From the NCBI GenBank assembly GCA_002841885.1, contig PHBE01000001.1:186001-250000 (forward strand): a stretch of 64,000 nt of DNA. Direction: 5' to 3'. The notes beneath the pieces were generated by a model. It searched no databases. It was not told the origin of the DNA and was given only the letters and a program-made list of their open reading frames with translations. Source of the stretch: Deltaproteobacteria bacterium HGW-Deltaproteobacteria-18. GTDB taxonomy: Bacteria > Desulfobacterota > Desulfovibrionia > Desulfovibrionales > Desulfomicrobiaceae. Below, one piece after another: positions 16,956 through 25,712 of this stretch (the first letter of the stretch is position 1; the number at the start of each line of letters is the position of its first letter). The translations under genes were made by a program, and so were the position numbers.

Positions 16956-18199
16956 CGGGCCTCCTCCTGGCGTAGCTGCTTCCAGTCATCAAGGAGTGTG
17001 AACCGGCCATCCTGCAAGCGGGTGAAATAGACCTTGTCCATGCCCTGATGATCCAGGGGGCCGAAAGTCAGCCCGACATCACCGCCCAAAGAGAAGTTCG
17101 TCATGGAGGTAATGGCTTCAAGGAACGACTGGCGACTCAAATTTCGTCCCGCCCGCCGAAGCCCCTCCACGAGAACCTTGGCGTTGATGTACCCCTCGAA
17201 ACCCACGAAGTTTGGTTCCTCGCCCGGAAAATACTTCTCCAGCAACCGGACGAATTCCTGGGCGCTCTCGGCCACGGTTCCGTCGCTGCCGACAGGCGGT
17301 GGCACCACTTGGGACATGATCACGTCCAGACGATTCGTATCCGACTGCAGGAGGTTGCGCGACAACTCCTTGGCGCCCACGAAGGAAACCATGTAAAAAA
17401 TGGGCGAATACTCATTTTCCAGGGATTTGCGGATGAAATTCGCACACGGATCCGACGTGCCGATCATGACCACGGCCTCGGCCCCGGATTCGCGGATGCG
17501 CTCCAGGCCTTCGCTTATGTCATGCGTGCCGCGAACATAGCTTCCCCTGGCCACGGGTTCCAGTCCAAAGCGTTTCAAGGCCAGTTCCGTGCCGGTCAGA
17601 CCGTCGAAGCCAAAAGCATCATATTGATAGAAGACCGCGATGCGGGTCAGTTTGAGATCCTGCACCAGATGTTCCACTGCGGCGTTGGTCTCCTGGTAGT
17701 ACGAGGCGCGTACATTGATGAGGTAAGGCATGAAGGGCTCGCGCAGCGCATTGGCACCCGTGAACATGCCCAGCAGCGGAACCTGCGCCTCTTCCACCAA
17801 AGGCAGGATTTTGACCGTGGTGGGCGTGCCCACATAACAGAACAGGCCGAAGACCTGGTCCTCGATGAGAAAACGCTGGGTGTTGTCCAGGCATTTGGGC
17901 GGATCGTAGGAATCATCGCGGGTGATGACGCGAATGGTCCGGCCGTGCACCCCGCCCTGTTCGTTGACATGCTGCAAATAGCTCATGGCTCCGCGCAGCG
18001 TTTCCTGTCCCAGGTAGCCGGCGTGCCCCTTCAGGGCCAGAGAGGAACCGAAGGTGACTTCGGTATCGGTCACTCCGAGCGCTACCGGGGCGAGAGGAAT
18101 CTGGACCTCCGCATCCTGCCAGAAGGTCACCCACAACGAGACGCCCGCGGCCAAGAGAACGCAAAGCGCTGAAAGTAAAATCCACAATCCTACGCGCAC
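16952..18199 (-). CDS. Periplasmic ligand-binding protein (Leu/Ile/Val type I fold) coupled to the kinase
   Basis: A 415-residue protein of the branched-chain amino acid-binding family. It begins with an uncleaved-looking hydrophobic anchor or signal (LWILLSALCVLLAAGVSLW), then EVTFGSSLALKGHAGYLGQE, VHGRTIRVITRDDSYDP and LFCYVGTPT typical of LivJ-like proteins. No ABC permease or ATPase is adjacent; instead its stop overlaps the kinase start. It is therefore more likely a ligand sensor for the kinase than a transporter component. Confidence 0.85.
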   Translation of the reverse strand: MRVGLWILLSALCVLLAAGVSLWVTFWQDAEVQIPLAPVALGVTDTEVTFGSSLALKGHAGYLGQETLRGAMSYLQHVNEQGGVHGRTIRVITRDDSYDPPKCLDNTQRFLIEDQVFGLFCYVGTPTTVKILPLVEEAQVPLLGMFTGANALREPFMPYLINVRASYYQETNAAVEHLVQDLKLTRIAVFYQYDAFGFDGLTGTELALKRFGLEPVARGSYVRGTHDISEGLERIRESGAEAVVMIGTSDPCANFIRKSLENEYSPIFYMVSFVGAKELSRNLLQSDTNRLDVIMSQVVPPPVGSDGTVAESAQEFVRLLEKYFPGEEPNFVGFEGYINAKVLVEGLRRAGRNLSRQSFLEAITSMTNFSLGGDVGLTFGPLDHQGMDKVYFTRLQDGRFTLLDDWKQLRQEEAR

Positions 18200-18458
18200 A
18201 TCAGCCTCCCTTCAGGAAATCGTTGTATGCCCGGGCCTTGAGTAGCTAAAAAAAACAGCTTGCGCCACTGAAACTCCTGGGCTTGCTCTCGTGGAGCAAG
18301 GGCTGTATTCTGTGCAAAACCATGAGTTTTATCCATGAGTCCAAGAGTATTGTGTCTTTTATGGCAGAATCTAATCCAGATATATCTTGCTTAAAACAGA
18401 TATCCGCAAAATGCACAGAATCATGATTGCCCAATGTTTTGCACAGGAATATTAATAT
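18200..18458. other. AT-rich intergenic region with an inverted repeat before the transposase-like gene
   Basis: This spacer separates two divergent genes. A 15-16-base inverted repeat flanks its right half: TATTCTGTGCAAAAC (18306-18320) and GTTTTGCACAGGAATA (18436-18451), with a third related word ATGCACAGAATCATG near 18412. It may be a binding site for the zinc-ribbon/HTH protein encoded just downstream, or a relic transposon end. The second arm also supplies the AGGAA ribosome site of that gene. Confidence 0.45.
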
Positions 18459-19319
18459 ATGAATTTTCAAGAATTTGAAAACATAGTAAAAAATGAAAAT
18501 TCAGCAAAAAAATACATGTTGCAATTTTGCTGGAAAAACCATCAGCGTTTTTGCCCCAAATGCCGCAGCCGGAAACTCTACGCGCTTCGAGGAGGAAAGC
18601 GACGCTGCTCGCGCTGTTCGTACACATTCCACGACTTCAGCCAGCGCTTCATAAACAACGGCAACCTCAACGCCCAGCAGTGGCTGCGCCTGATCAAGCT
18701 CTTTGAACTGGAAGTGTCCATGGGCCGCATGGCGGAACAACTCGGCGTCACATACAACACCGCCTACAAGGCGGTGACCACCCTGCGCATGGCCATACTT
18801 GCGCACTCCCTGGATGCACGTCTGATCATCCGTTCCATCGAGGGCCTTGATTTCACGAAATCCGGCAAATTCCATCTGGACATGAGCACCAGAAGCGGAG
18901 CGCGCATGCCCGTGTTCGGCATCGTGGAGCGCGGCACGCACGTGTTCGCCGACCTCATTCCCGAACTCGACGGCGACAGCATCATCCATTTCAAGATGAA
19001 CTTTCACCTGAAGACCGCAAGCCTTGGCAAGATCATCTACACGGACCGTTTCAAGCAGTACGCGGCCCTCCTGGTCGGAGGCAGCAATCTTTCCGCGATC
19101 TACAACATCCGACACACCGACAAGGGCCTGTTCATAGACTCATCCAAAGGCTTCTGGTCCTTTTCCAAGGACTGGTTCAGACGTCTCAAGGGCATCTCGC
19201 CCAGAAACTTCCCGCTTTACATCAAGGAATTGGAATTCCGCTACAATCACAGAAATGAAGACATCTTTCCCATCCTGGCCGAATATCTCTGCGCCATGGT
19301 GCCAGACTTTGAGGATTAA
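18459..19319 (+). CDS. IS1595/ISXO2-like transposase homologue, probably catalytically degenerate
   Basis: A 286-residue protein. The N-terminus is a zinc ribbon (FCPKCRSRKLYALRGGKRRCSRC) followed by an HTH-like region (GRMAEQLGVTYNTAYKAV), then an ISXO2-like domain (MPVFGIVERG, IIYTDRFKQY, FRYNHR). Active family members have DExYxGG at the first acidic position and HTNxIExFWS later. Here these read HLDMSTRSG and FIDSSKGFWS, so the glycine motif and the Asn/Glu are replaced. No clear terminal inverted repeats or target duplication flank it. It may be a domesticated DNA-binding protein next to fdhAB. Confidence 0.8.
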   Translation: MNFQEFENIVKNENSAKKYMLQFCWKNHQRFCPKCRSRKLYALRGGKRRCSRCSYTFHDFSQRFINNGNLNAQQWLRLIKLFELEVSMGRMAEQLGVTYNTAYKAVTTLRMAILAHSLDARLIIRSIEGLDFTKSGKFHLDMSTRSGARMPVFGIVERGTHVFADLIPELDGDSIIHFKMNFHLKTASLGKIIYTDRFKQYAALLVGGSNLSAIYNIRHTDKGLFIDSSKGFWSFSKDWFRRLKGISPRNFPLYIKELEFRYNHRNEDIFPILAEYLCAMVPDFED

Positions 19320-19645
19320 CGATCTCCTTGCATATCTTCCTTTTTTTCATGCATAGCGTTGATCATGAAAGAATCGGAAAACGTATCGAAAACCCCCATA
19401 GCTCTCTCGCAAAAATCAGAATCATCCGGGATGCCGGGCATGTTGCCTTTTTCCGGTCTCGGTTTTGATCTGCGTCCGGTCCTGGCCAGACGCATCTGCG
19501 TGAGGTTGGTTGGACGCGAGGAGACCCGGCCTGCCGAGTCACCTCCGGTTGATTTCGTTCTCCCGTCGGGCCGGTGGCTGCAATTACGCCTCGGCCAAGA
19601 AATTCGTGGAAGGTAAACACCAGAAACATTGTCAGGAGGATCTGC
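19320..19645 (+). promoter_or_regulatory. fdhA leader region, 326 bases, with possible structured RNA
   Basis: No gene is evident. The distal part (about 19520-19615) can fold: CCGAG near 19538 pairs with CTCGG near 19592, enclosing TCACC/GGTGG and TCCGG/CCGG pairs. A short segment around 19443-19475 encodes GLGFDLRP in frame with nothing, echoing GLGFDLAP of the FdhA leader peptide, and could be a degraded duplicate. An AGGAGGA ribosome site lies at 19634-19640 before fdhA. I could not match the structure to the molybdenum cofactor riboswitch. Confidence 0.4.
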
Positions 19646-22600
19646 ATGAAACTGGGAAGAAGAGAATTCGTCAAACTCACGGCCGCAGCTACCGCGGTCA
19701 CGGCCTTTGGAGGCCTGGGGTTTGACCTGGCACCCACCAAGGCCCACGCACAGCTCCTTAGCTTGCGCAAAGGCAAGGAAACCACCTCGGTCTGCTGTTA
19801 CTGTTCGGTAGGCTGCGGGCTCATCGTCACCACCGACGAGAAAACCAAACGCGCCATCAACATCGAAGGCGACCCGGATCATCCCATCAATGAAGGCGCT
19901 CTTTGCGCCAAAGGCGCGGCCATCTATCAGCTGGCCGAAAACCCCCAGCGCATCACCAAGGTCCAGTACCGCGCACCCGGCAGCGAAAAATGGGAAGAGA
20001 AGAGCTGGGATTGGGCCATCACGGAAATCGCCAAGCGCGTGAAAAAAGTCCGTGACGAATCCTTTACCGCGAAGAACGCCAAGGGCGAAGTCGTCAACCG
20101 CACCGAAGGGCTGGCCTCCGTAGGCTCGGCAGCCATGGACAACGAGGAATGCTGGATCTACCAGGCCTTCCTGCGCAGTCTGGGGCTGACGTACATAGAG
20201 CACCAAGCACGTATTTGACACAGCGCAACTGTTGCGGCTCTGGCAGAGTCGTTCGGACGCGGCGCGATGACCAACCACTGGATCGACTTCAAGAACAGTG
20301 ATTGCATTTTGATAATGGGCAGCAACGCTGCCGAAAACCACCCTATCTGTTGGAAATGGGTCACCAGGGCGCAGGAAGCAGGCGCGACGGTCATTCACGT
20401 CGACCCCCGCTACACCCGCACCTCCTCCAAATCGGACATGTATGTTCCCCTGCGTTCAGGCTCCGACATCGGCGTGCTGGGCGGCATGATCAAGTACATT
20501 CTGGACAATGACCTCACCCAGAAGGAATACGTCCTCAACTACACCAACGCTCCCTTCATCGTCTCCAAGGACTTCAAATTCAGCGACGGCCTGTTCTCCG
20601 GTTTCGACGAAGCCGGGCGCAAGTACGACAAGAAGTCCTGGGAATTCGAGATGGACGAGAACGGCGTGCCCAAGCGGGACATGACCTTGAAAGACCCCCG
20701 CTGCGTGTATCAGATCTTGAAGAAACACTACGACCGTTACGACTCCAAGAAAGTATCCGCCATCTCCGGCTCTCCCGAAGACCAGCTGCTGGCTTTCTAC
20801 AAGGCCTATACAGCCACGGGCAAAGCCGACAAGGCCGGCACCATCCTTTACGCCATGGGCTGGACCCAGCACACAGTCGGCGTGCAGAACATCCGTGCCA
20901 TGAGCATCATCCAGCTGCTGCTGGGCAACATGGGCGTGGCCGGCGGCGGCGTGAACGCGCTGCGCGGCGAATCCAACGTCCAGGGATCAACGGACCAGGC
21001 CCTGCTCTTCCACATCATCCCCGGCTACATGGCGACCCCTCGCGCCAACTGGGTGACCCTCGACGACTACAACAAGGCCAACACTCCGGTCAGCAAGGAC
21101 CCCAAGAGCGTCAACTGGTGGCAGCACAAACCCAAGTACTTCGCCAGCCTGCTCAAGTCCTTCTACAAGGAAGCCGACCTGCCCACCGCCTATGACTGGA
21201 TGCCCAAGCTCGACGCCGGGCAGAACGCCTCCTGGCTGGTGCTCTTCGACAAGATGCTCAAAGGCCAGTTCAAGGGCTTCTTCGCCTGGGGCATGAATCC
21301 AGCCGCCAGCGGCGCGGACTCCAACAAGACCCGCGAAGCCCTGTCCAAGCTGGACTGGATGGTCAACGTCAACATCTTCGAGAACGAGACCGGCTCCTTC
21401 TGGAAGGGACCGGGCGTCGATCCCAAAAAGATCAAGACCGAAGTCTTCTTCCTGCCCTGCGCGGTCTCCGTCGAGAAGGAAGGCTCCATCACCAACTCCG
21501 GCCGCTGGATGCAGTGGCGTTATGCCGGCCCGACCCCCATGGGCGAATCAAAGCCGGACGGCGACATCATCTATGAACTCGCGCTCAAGATCCGCGAACT
21601 GTACAAAAAGGAAAAGGGCGCGTTCCCCGATCCGATCCTCGGCCTCAACGTCGACGACTGGGGTGACGGACACGTTTTCGATCCGCACAAGGTGGCCAAG
21701 CTCATCAACGGCTACTTCATCAAAGACACCACCATCAAGGGTGCCGATGGGAAGGAAACCGTCTACAAGGCCGGAAGCCAGGTTCCGAGTTTCGTCATGC
21801 TTCAGGCAGACGGCTCGACCTGTTCCGGCAACTGGATCTACACCGCCTCCTACACAGACAAGGGCAACATGTCCGCCCGCCGCGACAAGACCCAGACCCC
21901 GGAGCAGGCAAAAGTCGGCCTCTTCCCCAGCTGGACCTGGTCCTGGCCGGTCAACCGCCGAGTCATCTACAACCGGGCTTCCGTCGATATGAACGGCAAA
22001 CCCTGGGCGCCGCAGAAACCTGTCCTGGCATGGGATGAAGCAGGCAAGAAATGGCTCATCGACGTTGTCGACGGCGGTGGTGCCCCCGGCGCCAAGCACC
22101 CCTTCATCATGCAGAAGCATGGCGTGGGACAGATCTACGGCCCGGGCCTGAACGACGGTCCGCTGCCCGAATACTATGAACCTCTGGAATGCCCGGTCAC
22201 CGAGCATCCCTTCTCCAAGCAGCTCAACAGCCCGGTGGCGCTCATGTTCTCCGAGGACGCCCACAAGCGCACGACCTGCGACCCGCGCTTCCCGTTCGTG
22301 TGCACGTCCTACCGCGTCACGGAACACTGGCAGACGGGTGTACTGACCCGCTGGCTGCCCTGGCTCACGGAAGCGCAACCGCAGATGTTCTGCGAAATGA
22401 GCGAGGAACTGGCGGAACTCAAGGGGATCAAGAACGGCGAAAAGGTCATTCTGGAGAATCCGCGCGGACAGCTCTGGGCCATCGCCATCGTCACCAAGCG
22501 CTTGAAGCCTTTTGACGTCATGGGCAACCCTGTCCATGTCGTGGGCATTCCCTGGCACTTCGGTTGGGTTTGGCCCAAGGATGGTGGGGATGCAGCCAAC

Positions 22601-22681
22601 CTGCTGACTCCTGCTGTCGGCGATCCGAACACCGGCATCCCGGAAACCAAGGCCTTCATGGTCAACGTGAAGAAAGCGTAA
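19646..22681 (+). CDS. fdhA: Selenocysteine-containing formate dehydrogenase, catalytic subunit
   Basis: A 1011-residue molybdopterin oxidoreductase read through an in-frame TGA at 20216-20218 (codon 191) as selenocysteine, in the context HQARI-U-HSATVAALAESFGRG where formate dehydrogenases carry the Sec/Cys metal ligand. The N-terminus has a twin-arginine signal (GRREFVKLTAAATAVTAFGG) for periplasmic export as a folded enzyme. A 4Fe-4S site follows (CCYCSVGC, then ALCAKG). It oxidises formate to CO2 and probably passes electrons through FdhB to periplasmic c-type cytochromes. Without recoding it would look like two truncated ORFs. fdhB follows after 9 bases. Confidence 0.95.
20216..20246 (+). 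promoter_or_regulatory. UGA selenocysteine codon and candidate bacterial SECIS hairpin
   Basis: TGA at 20216-20218 is followed by a possible minihelix: CTGTT (20229-20233), an 8-base loop GCGGCTCT, and GGCAG (20242-20246), pairing with two U-G wobbles. Bacterial SECIS elements are short hairpins lying within about 40 bases after the UGA, so distance and size fit. The first bases (CACAGCGCA) resemble the E. coli fdhF context. The exact SelB contact is not determined. Confidence 0.65.
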
Positions 22682-22690
22682 GGAGCCAAT

Positions 22691-23425
22691 ATGTCAGGAA
22701 AATCATTCTTCGTCGATCTGACCAAATGTACGGCCTGCCGCGGTTGTCAGATCGCATGCAAGCAGTGGAACAAACTCCCGGCCGAGCAGACCAGAAACCA
22801 TGGGTCGCATCAGAACCCCATGGATGTTTCGGCCATCACCTATAAAACCGTGCACATGAAGGAAGTTGGCGACGACAAGGGCTTCATGGCCGCCTGGCTC
22901 TTCTTTCCCGAGCAGTGCCGCCATTGTACCGAGCCCCCCTGCAAGATGACCGCCGACGCCTATGATGATCAGGCCATCCTGCAGGACGAAGTCACCGGCG
23001 CCATTACCTTCACGGAAAAAACCAAGGATTTGCCGGATTTCAATGAAATCCGCGAAGCCTGCCCCTACAACATCCCGCGTCAGGATGCTGCCACCAAGGT
23101 CATGACCAAATGCACCATGTGTCTGGACAGGGTCCAGAACGGTCTGGTTCCCGCCTGTGTGCAGTCATGCCCGACAGGGACAATGAACTTTGGGGATCGG
23201 GACGAGATGTTGGCTCTGGCTGAAAAACGTCTGGCCGAGGTGCAGAAGAAATACCCCGAAGCGGTGTTGGGCGACGCCGATTCGACCAGGGTCATCTACC
23301 TCTACCAGATGCCGCCGCAGAAGTATCACGACTTCGCAGTGGCCGCAGCCACCACGCCTGGGATCATGAACCGCAAGGCCATGTTCGCCAAGCTCTTCGG
23401 CTCGACTTCCAGAAGCAAGGCCTAG
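22691..23425 (+). CDS. fdhB: Formate dehydrogenase iron-sulfur subunit
   Basis: A 244-residue polyferredoxin-type subunit with cysteine clusters for four 4Fe-4S centres: CTACRGCQIACKQWN, CRHCTEPPCKMT, ACPYNIPR with KCTMCLDRV, and ACVQSCPTGTM. It transfers electrons from FdhA. No membrane anchor or cytochrome b subunit follows, consistent with the soluble periplasmic FdhAB heterodimer of Desulfovibrio-type bacteria. The gene is 9 bases after fdhA and is followed by a strong terminator. Confidence 0.94.
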   Translation: MSGKSFFVDLTKCTACRGCQIACKQWNKLPAEQTRNHGSHQNPMDVSAITYKTVHMKEVGDDKGFMAAWLFFPEQCRHCTEPPCKMTADAYDDQAILQDEVTGAITFTEKTKDLPDFNEIREACPYNIPRQDAATKVMTKCTMCLDRVQNGLVPACVQSCPTGTMNFGDRDEMLALAEKRLAEVQKKYPEAVLGDADSTRVIYLYQMPPQKYHDFAVAAATTPGIMNRKAMFAKLFGSTSRSKA

Positions 23426-23490
23426 TCCATCAGGCCCTCCTCCATCGGTCGGCCGGGAAGACGGCTTCCCGGCCTCTCTCAAAAAAAAAT

Positions 23491-23523
23491 GACCCGCGCT
23501 TCGGACATCCGTAAGCGCGGGTC
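23491..23523. terminator. Bidirectional intrinsic terminator between fdhB and map
   Basis: A perfect 11-bp stem GACCCGCGCTT (23491-23501) with 23513-23523, T-rich on the plus side (TTTCTTTT) and preceded by nine A's, which serve as the T-run for the minus-strand map transcript. Confidence 0.9.
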
Positions 23524-23550
23524 TTTCTTTTCGATACAAACAACGCAGAT

Positions 23551-24384
23551 TCAGAGCGGATACGGCGTCAAACTGCGTACTCCTTTCTCGGTGACCAGCA
23601 CGGTCTGCTCAAACTGGGCCGAAAGGGACCCGTCGGCCGTGACCACGGTCCAGTCGTCATCGAGCCGGTTTATGGCCAGACCGCCCTGGTTGATCATGGG
23701 CTCGATGGTGAAGACCATGCCCGGCACAAGCACGATGCCAAGACCGGGACGCCCGGTGTGGTTGACTTGCGGCTGCTCGTGAAAGGCATGCCCCACTCCG
23801 TGCCCGACCAGCTCGCGCACCACGGAATACCCCGAGCTTTCCGCATGGCTCTGAATGGCGTAGCCCACATCCCCAAGCGTCGCCCCTGGACGCACGGCGG
23901 CGATGCCCCGGGCCAGGCACTGGGCCGTCACCTCCACAAGCCTTGCGGCCTCGGCGGAGACCTCGCCGACGAAAAAAGTACGGTTGGCGTCGGCAAACCA
24001 GCCATTCCTGATGCTGGTCACATCGACATTGACGATATCTCCCTCGCGCAGCTCACGCGGGCCCGGAATGCCGTGGCAGATCTCGTCGTTGACCGATACG
24101 CACGTACTCTTGGGAAACCCCCTGTAGCCCAGGGGAGCGGGCACGGCCCCATGCTCCAGCGTGAAGTCGTGGACCAGGGTATTGAGGGCGTCCGTCGTGA
24201 TTCCGGGGGCGATATGGCCCCCAATCATGTCCAAGGTGCGCACCACGAGCTCACCGGCCTTGGCGATTCCGTCCACGGCGGCCTTGTCCTTCAGCTTGAT
24301 GCGATACCGTTTCCAATATTCTTCCGCCACGGAAGCGCTCAGGCTGCGGCGGTTCAGGCGTAATTTCGAATTGCGAAAAAGCAT
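23551..24384 (-). CDS. map: Methionine aminopeptidase, type I
   Basis: A 277-residue metallopeptidase that removes N-terminal methionine from nascent proteins. Conserved metal ligands are visible in NVDVTSIRNGWFADANRTF (two Asp), GHGVGHAFHEQP (His), FTIEPMI (Glu) and QFEQTVLV (Glu). A roughly 25-residue N-terminal extension (LFRNSKLRLNRRSLSASVAEEYWKR) precedes the catalytic domain. I use the ATG at 24384, which has an AGGT site; the frame is open 40 codons further upstream without family similarity. Confidence 0.93.
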   Translation of the reverse strand: MLFRNSKLRLNRRSLSASVAEEYWKRYRIKLKDKAAVDGIAKAGELVVRTLDMIGGHIAPGITTDALNTLVHDFTLEHGAVPAPLGYRGFPKSTCVSVNDEICHGIPGPRELREGDIVNVDVTSIRNGWFADANRTFFVGEVSAEAARLVEVTAQCLARGIAAVRPGATLGDVGYAIQSHAESSGYSVVRELVGHGVGHAFHEQPQVNHTGRPGLGIVLVPGMVFTIEPMINQGGLAINRLDDDWTVVTADGSLSAQFEQTVLVTEKGVRSLTPYPL

Positions 24385-24506
24385 GGCGTACCTTTGTTTG
24401 ATGTATTTTCGTATCACTTGTCCCAGAACCCACCGTTCTGTCCAGTGTCCACAAACGTTGCCTTCCGCGATCCTTTCGGCCATGGTCGCAAAAAAAGGAG
24501 GCACCC

Positions 24507-24707
24507 ATGCCAGTTATCAAAATTTCAGGAATGTCCTGCGCCCATTGCACGGGTTCCGTGACCAAGCTTTTGCAGGCAACGCCCGGCATCTCGAACATCG
24601 CCGTAACCCTGGACCCCGGTCAGGCCAGCTTCGACGCCGCATCCGAAGTCAATCTCGATCAGGTCAAGGAAGCCATCCGCAAGATCGGCTTTGATCCGCA
24701 GGACTAG
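24507..24707 (+). CDS. Heavy-metal-associated domain protein (CopZ-like)
   Basis: A 66-residue single HMA domain with the metal-binding loop GMSCAHCTGSV (Cys 11 and 14) and a typical ferredoxin-like beta-alpha-beta-beta-alpha-beta length. It probably shuttles copper or another soft metal. An AGGAGG-like site (AAAGGAGGCACCC) precedes the ATG. It is followed 3 bases later by a DUF3592-like gene, not a P-type ATPase, so its partner is unknown here. Confidence 0.9.
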   Translation: MPVIKISGMSCAHCTGSVTKLLQATPGISNIAVTLDPGQASFDAASEVNLDQVKEAIRKIGFDPQD

Positions 24708-24710
24708 AAC

Positions 24711-25211
24711 ATGTTTCCAACCCTGCGCAAACTGATCCTGCTCGTTCTGGGCATTCCCTTCGTCATCCTCGGCACCCGCTTCCTGCTCGATGCCGGTCAA
24801 AGCGCGCTGATCCATTTCGCCGCCGAGTCATGGAAGCCGATCACCGTGGAAGTGCTTTCGGTGGAACAGTTCTCAAGCGCTGACCAGGCGCTGGGCAACC
24901 AGACCGTGGTCCGCTACCAGTACGAATTCGAAGGCCAGGCGCTTGCAGGGCAATTCTCGTGCATCGGCGACGAATGTCCGCAAACGGACCTGCACCAGTC
25001 CCTGCGCGCGGCGCAGGACGAGAATCGGCCCGTGGCGGCCCTGGTCAATCCGGACGACCCCGCACAATCCCTGCTCTATCGGCACCTTTACATGCCGCTC
25101 TTCCTGCTCAAGGCAGGGGTCGGGCTTTTCTGCTTCCTGACCGGCAGCGTGTCCGTCATCTTCGGCGTCTATCTGTTGAGCGGTGCAGGCGCCGCCAAGG
25201 GAGGCAAATGA
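24711..25211 (+). CDS. DUF3592-like membrane protein
   Basis: A 166-residue protein with an N-terminal hydrophobic helix (LILLVLGIPFVILGTRFLL), a central soluble beta-rich segment (VEVLSVEQFSSADQ..VVRYQYEFEGQA) and a C-terminal helix (FLLKAGVGLFCFLTGSVSVIFGVYLL). This two-helix layout with a Y-x-Y-E-x-x-G strand matches DUF3592, of unknown function. It is tightly placed between the HMA gene and the ABM-domain gene, whose start overlaps its stop. Confidence 0.75.
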   Translation: MFPTLRKLILLVLGIPFVILGTRFLLDAGQSALIHFAAESWKPITVEVLSVEQFSSADQALGNQTVVRYQYEFEGQALAGQFSCIGDECPQTDLHQSLRAAQDENRPVAALVNPDDPAQSLLYRHLYMPLFLLKAGVGLFCFLTGSVSVIFGVYLLSGAGAAKGGK

Positions 25212-25513
25212 TTCACGTCGTGGCCCACGTCACCCTCAAGCGCAAAACGGCTCCGCTCTTTCTGCGCGAATTCCGCGACCTGGCCGTCCTGGTCCGCCAG
25301 GAGCCTGGCTGTGTGGACTATTTCCCGGCCCAGGACGTGGACATGGACCTCGAAAGCCAGCACCTTGGCCCGGATTCGGTCACGGTGCTGGAAAAATGGG
25401 CCAGCCGCAAAGCTCTCGAAAGCCACCTGCGCTCCGGCCACATGCGGGGATTCCAGGAGAGAATCAAAGACATCGTACTCGACACGAAACTGATCATCGT
25501 CGAAGAGGTTTAG
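25208..25513 (+). CDS. Antibiotic biosynthesis monooxygenase (ABM) domain protein
   Basis: A 101-residue dimeric ferredoxin-like protein of the ABM/quinol monooxygenase family (VVAHVTLKRKTAPLFLREF, EPGCVDYF, VTVLEKWASRKALESHLRSGHM). Members include quinol monooxygenases and heme-related enzymes; which activity applies is not shown by the sequence. The ATG overlaps the previous stop (ATGA). Two tandem copies of the structured repeat follow. Confidence 0.85.
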   Translation: MIHVVAHVTLKRKTAPLFLREFRDLAVLVRQEPGCVDYFPAQDVDMDLESQHLGPDSVTVLEKWASRKALESHLRSGHMRGFQERIKDIVLDTKLIIVEEV

Positions 25514-25537
25514 CGCCAGCCATTCAACCCTGCTCAA

Positions 25538-25696
25538 GGTCCGCTGCCGCCATCGTCTTGAGGCCCGTCGGCTGTCTGACTGAGCCAGGCATCGATTGTT
25601 GAACCGTTGCCTGACACATCACCAAAGTTTTCCACCCTGTGCGCAACGATTCAACGTTACGAGGCCGGAGAAGTAATTCCGGAGGGTCTAAAGACC
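25538..25696 (+). repeat. Structured intergenic element, copy B (3' arm truncated)
   Basis: It has the conserved left segment (CTGTCTGACTGAGCCAGG at 25572-25589), inner stem GTTGAACCGTTGC with GCAACGATTCAAC (one mismatch) and right segment ACGAGGCCGGAGAAG. The 3' outer arm stops after about 12 bases at GGGTCTAAAGACC, and the right loop is mutated (GTAATT for GGAGTT). A 26-base direct repeat starting CATTCAACCC precedes both this copy and copy C, giving a 175-bp tandem duplication. It is probably the degenerating member. Confidence 0.75.
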
Positions 25697-25712
25697 ATTC
25701 AACCCTGCTCAA

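Noticed and set aside
18306-19319. A complete active insertion sequence
   Set aside because: No matching terminal inverted repeats or target duplication bracket the gene; the inverted repeat found lies entirely on the 5' side.
19520-19615. A molybdenum cofactor riboswitch before fdhA
   Set aside because: Some pairing is possible, but the conserved loops I remember from the E. coli moaA leader are not present.
20216-20218. A nonsense mutation or frameshift breaking fdhA
   Set aside because: Frame and similarity continue on both sides and TGA sits at the metal-ligand position; selenocysteine is the better explanation.
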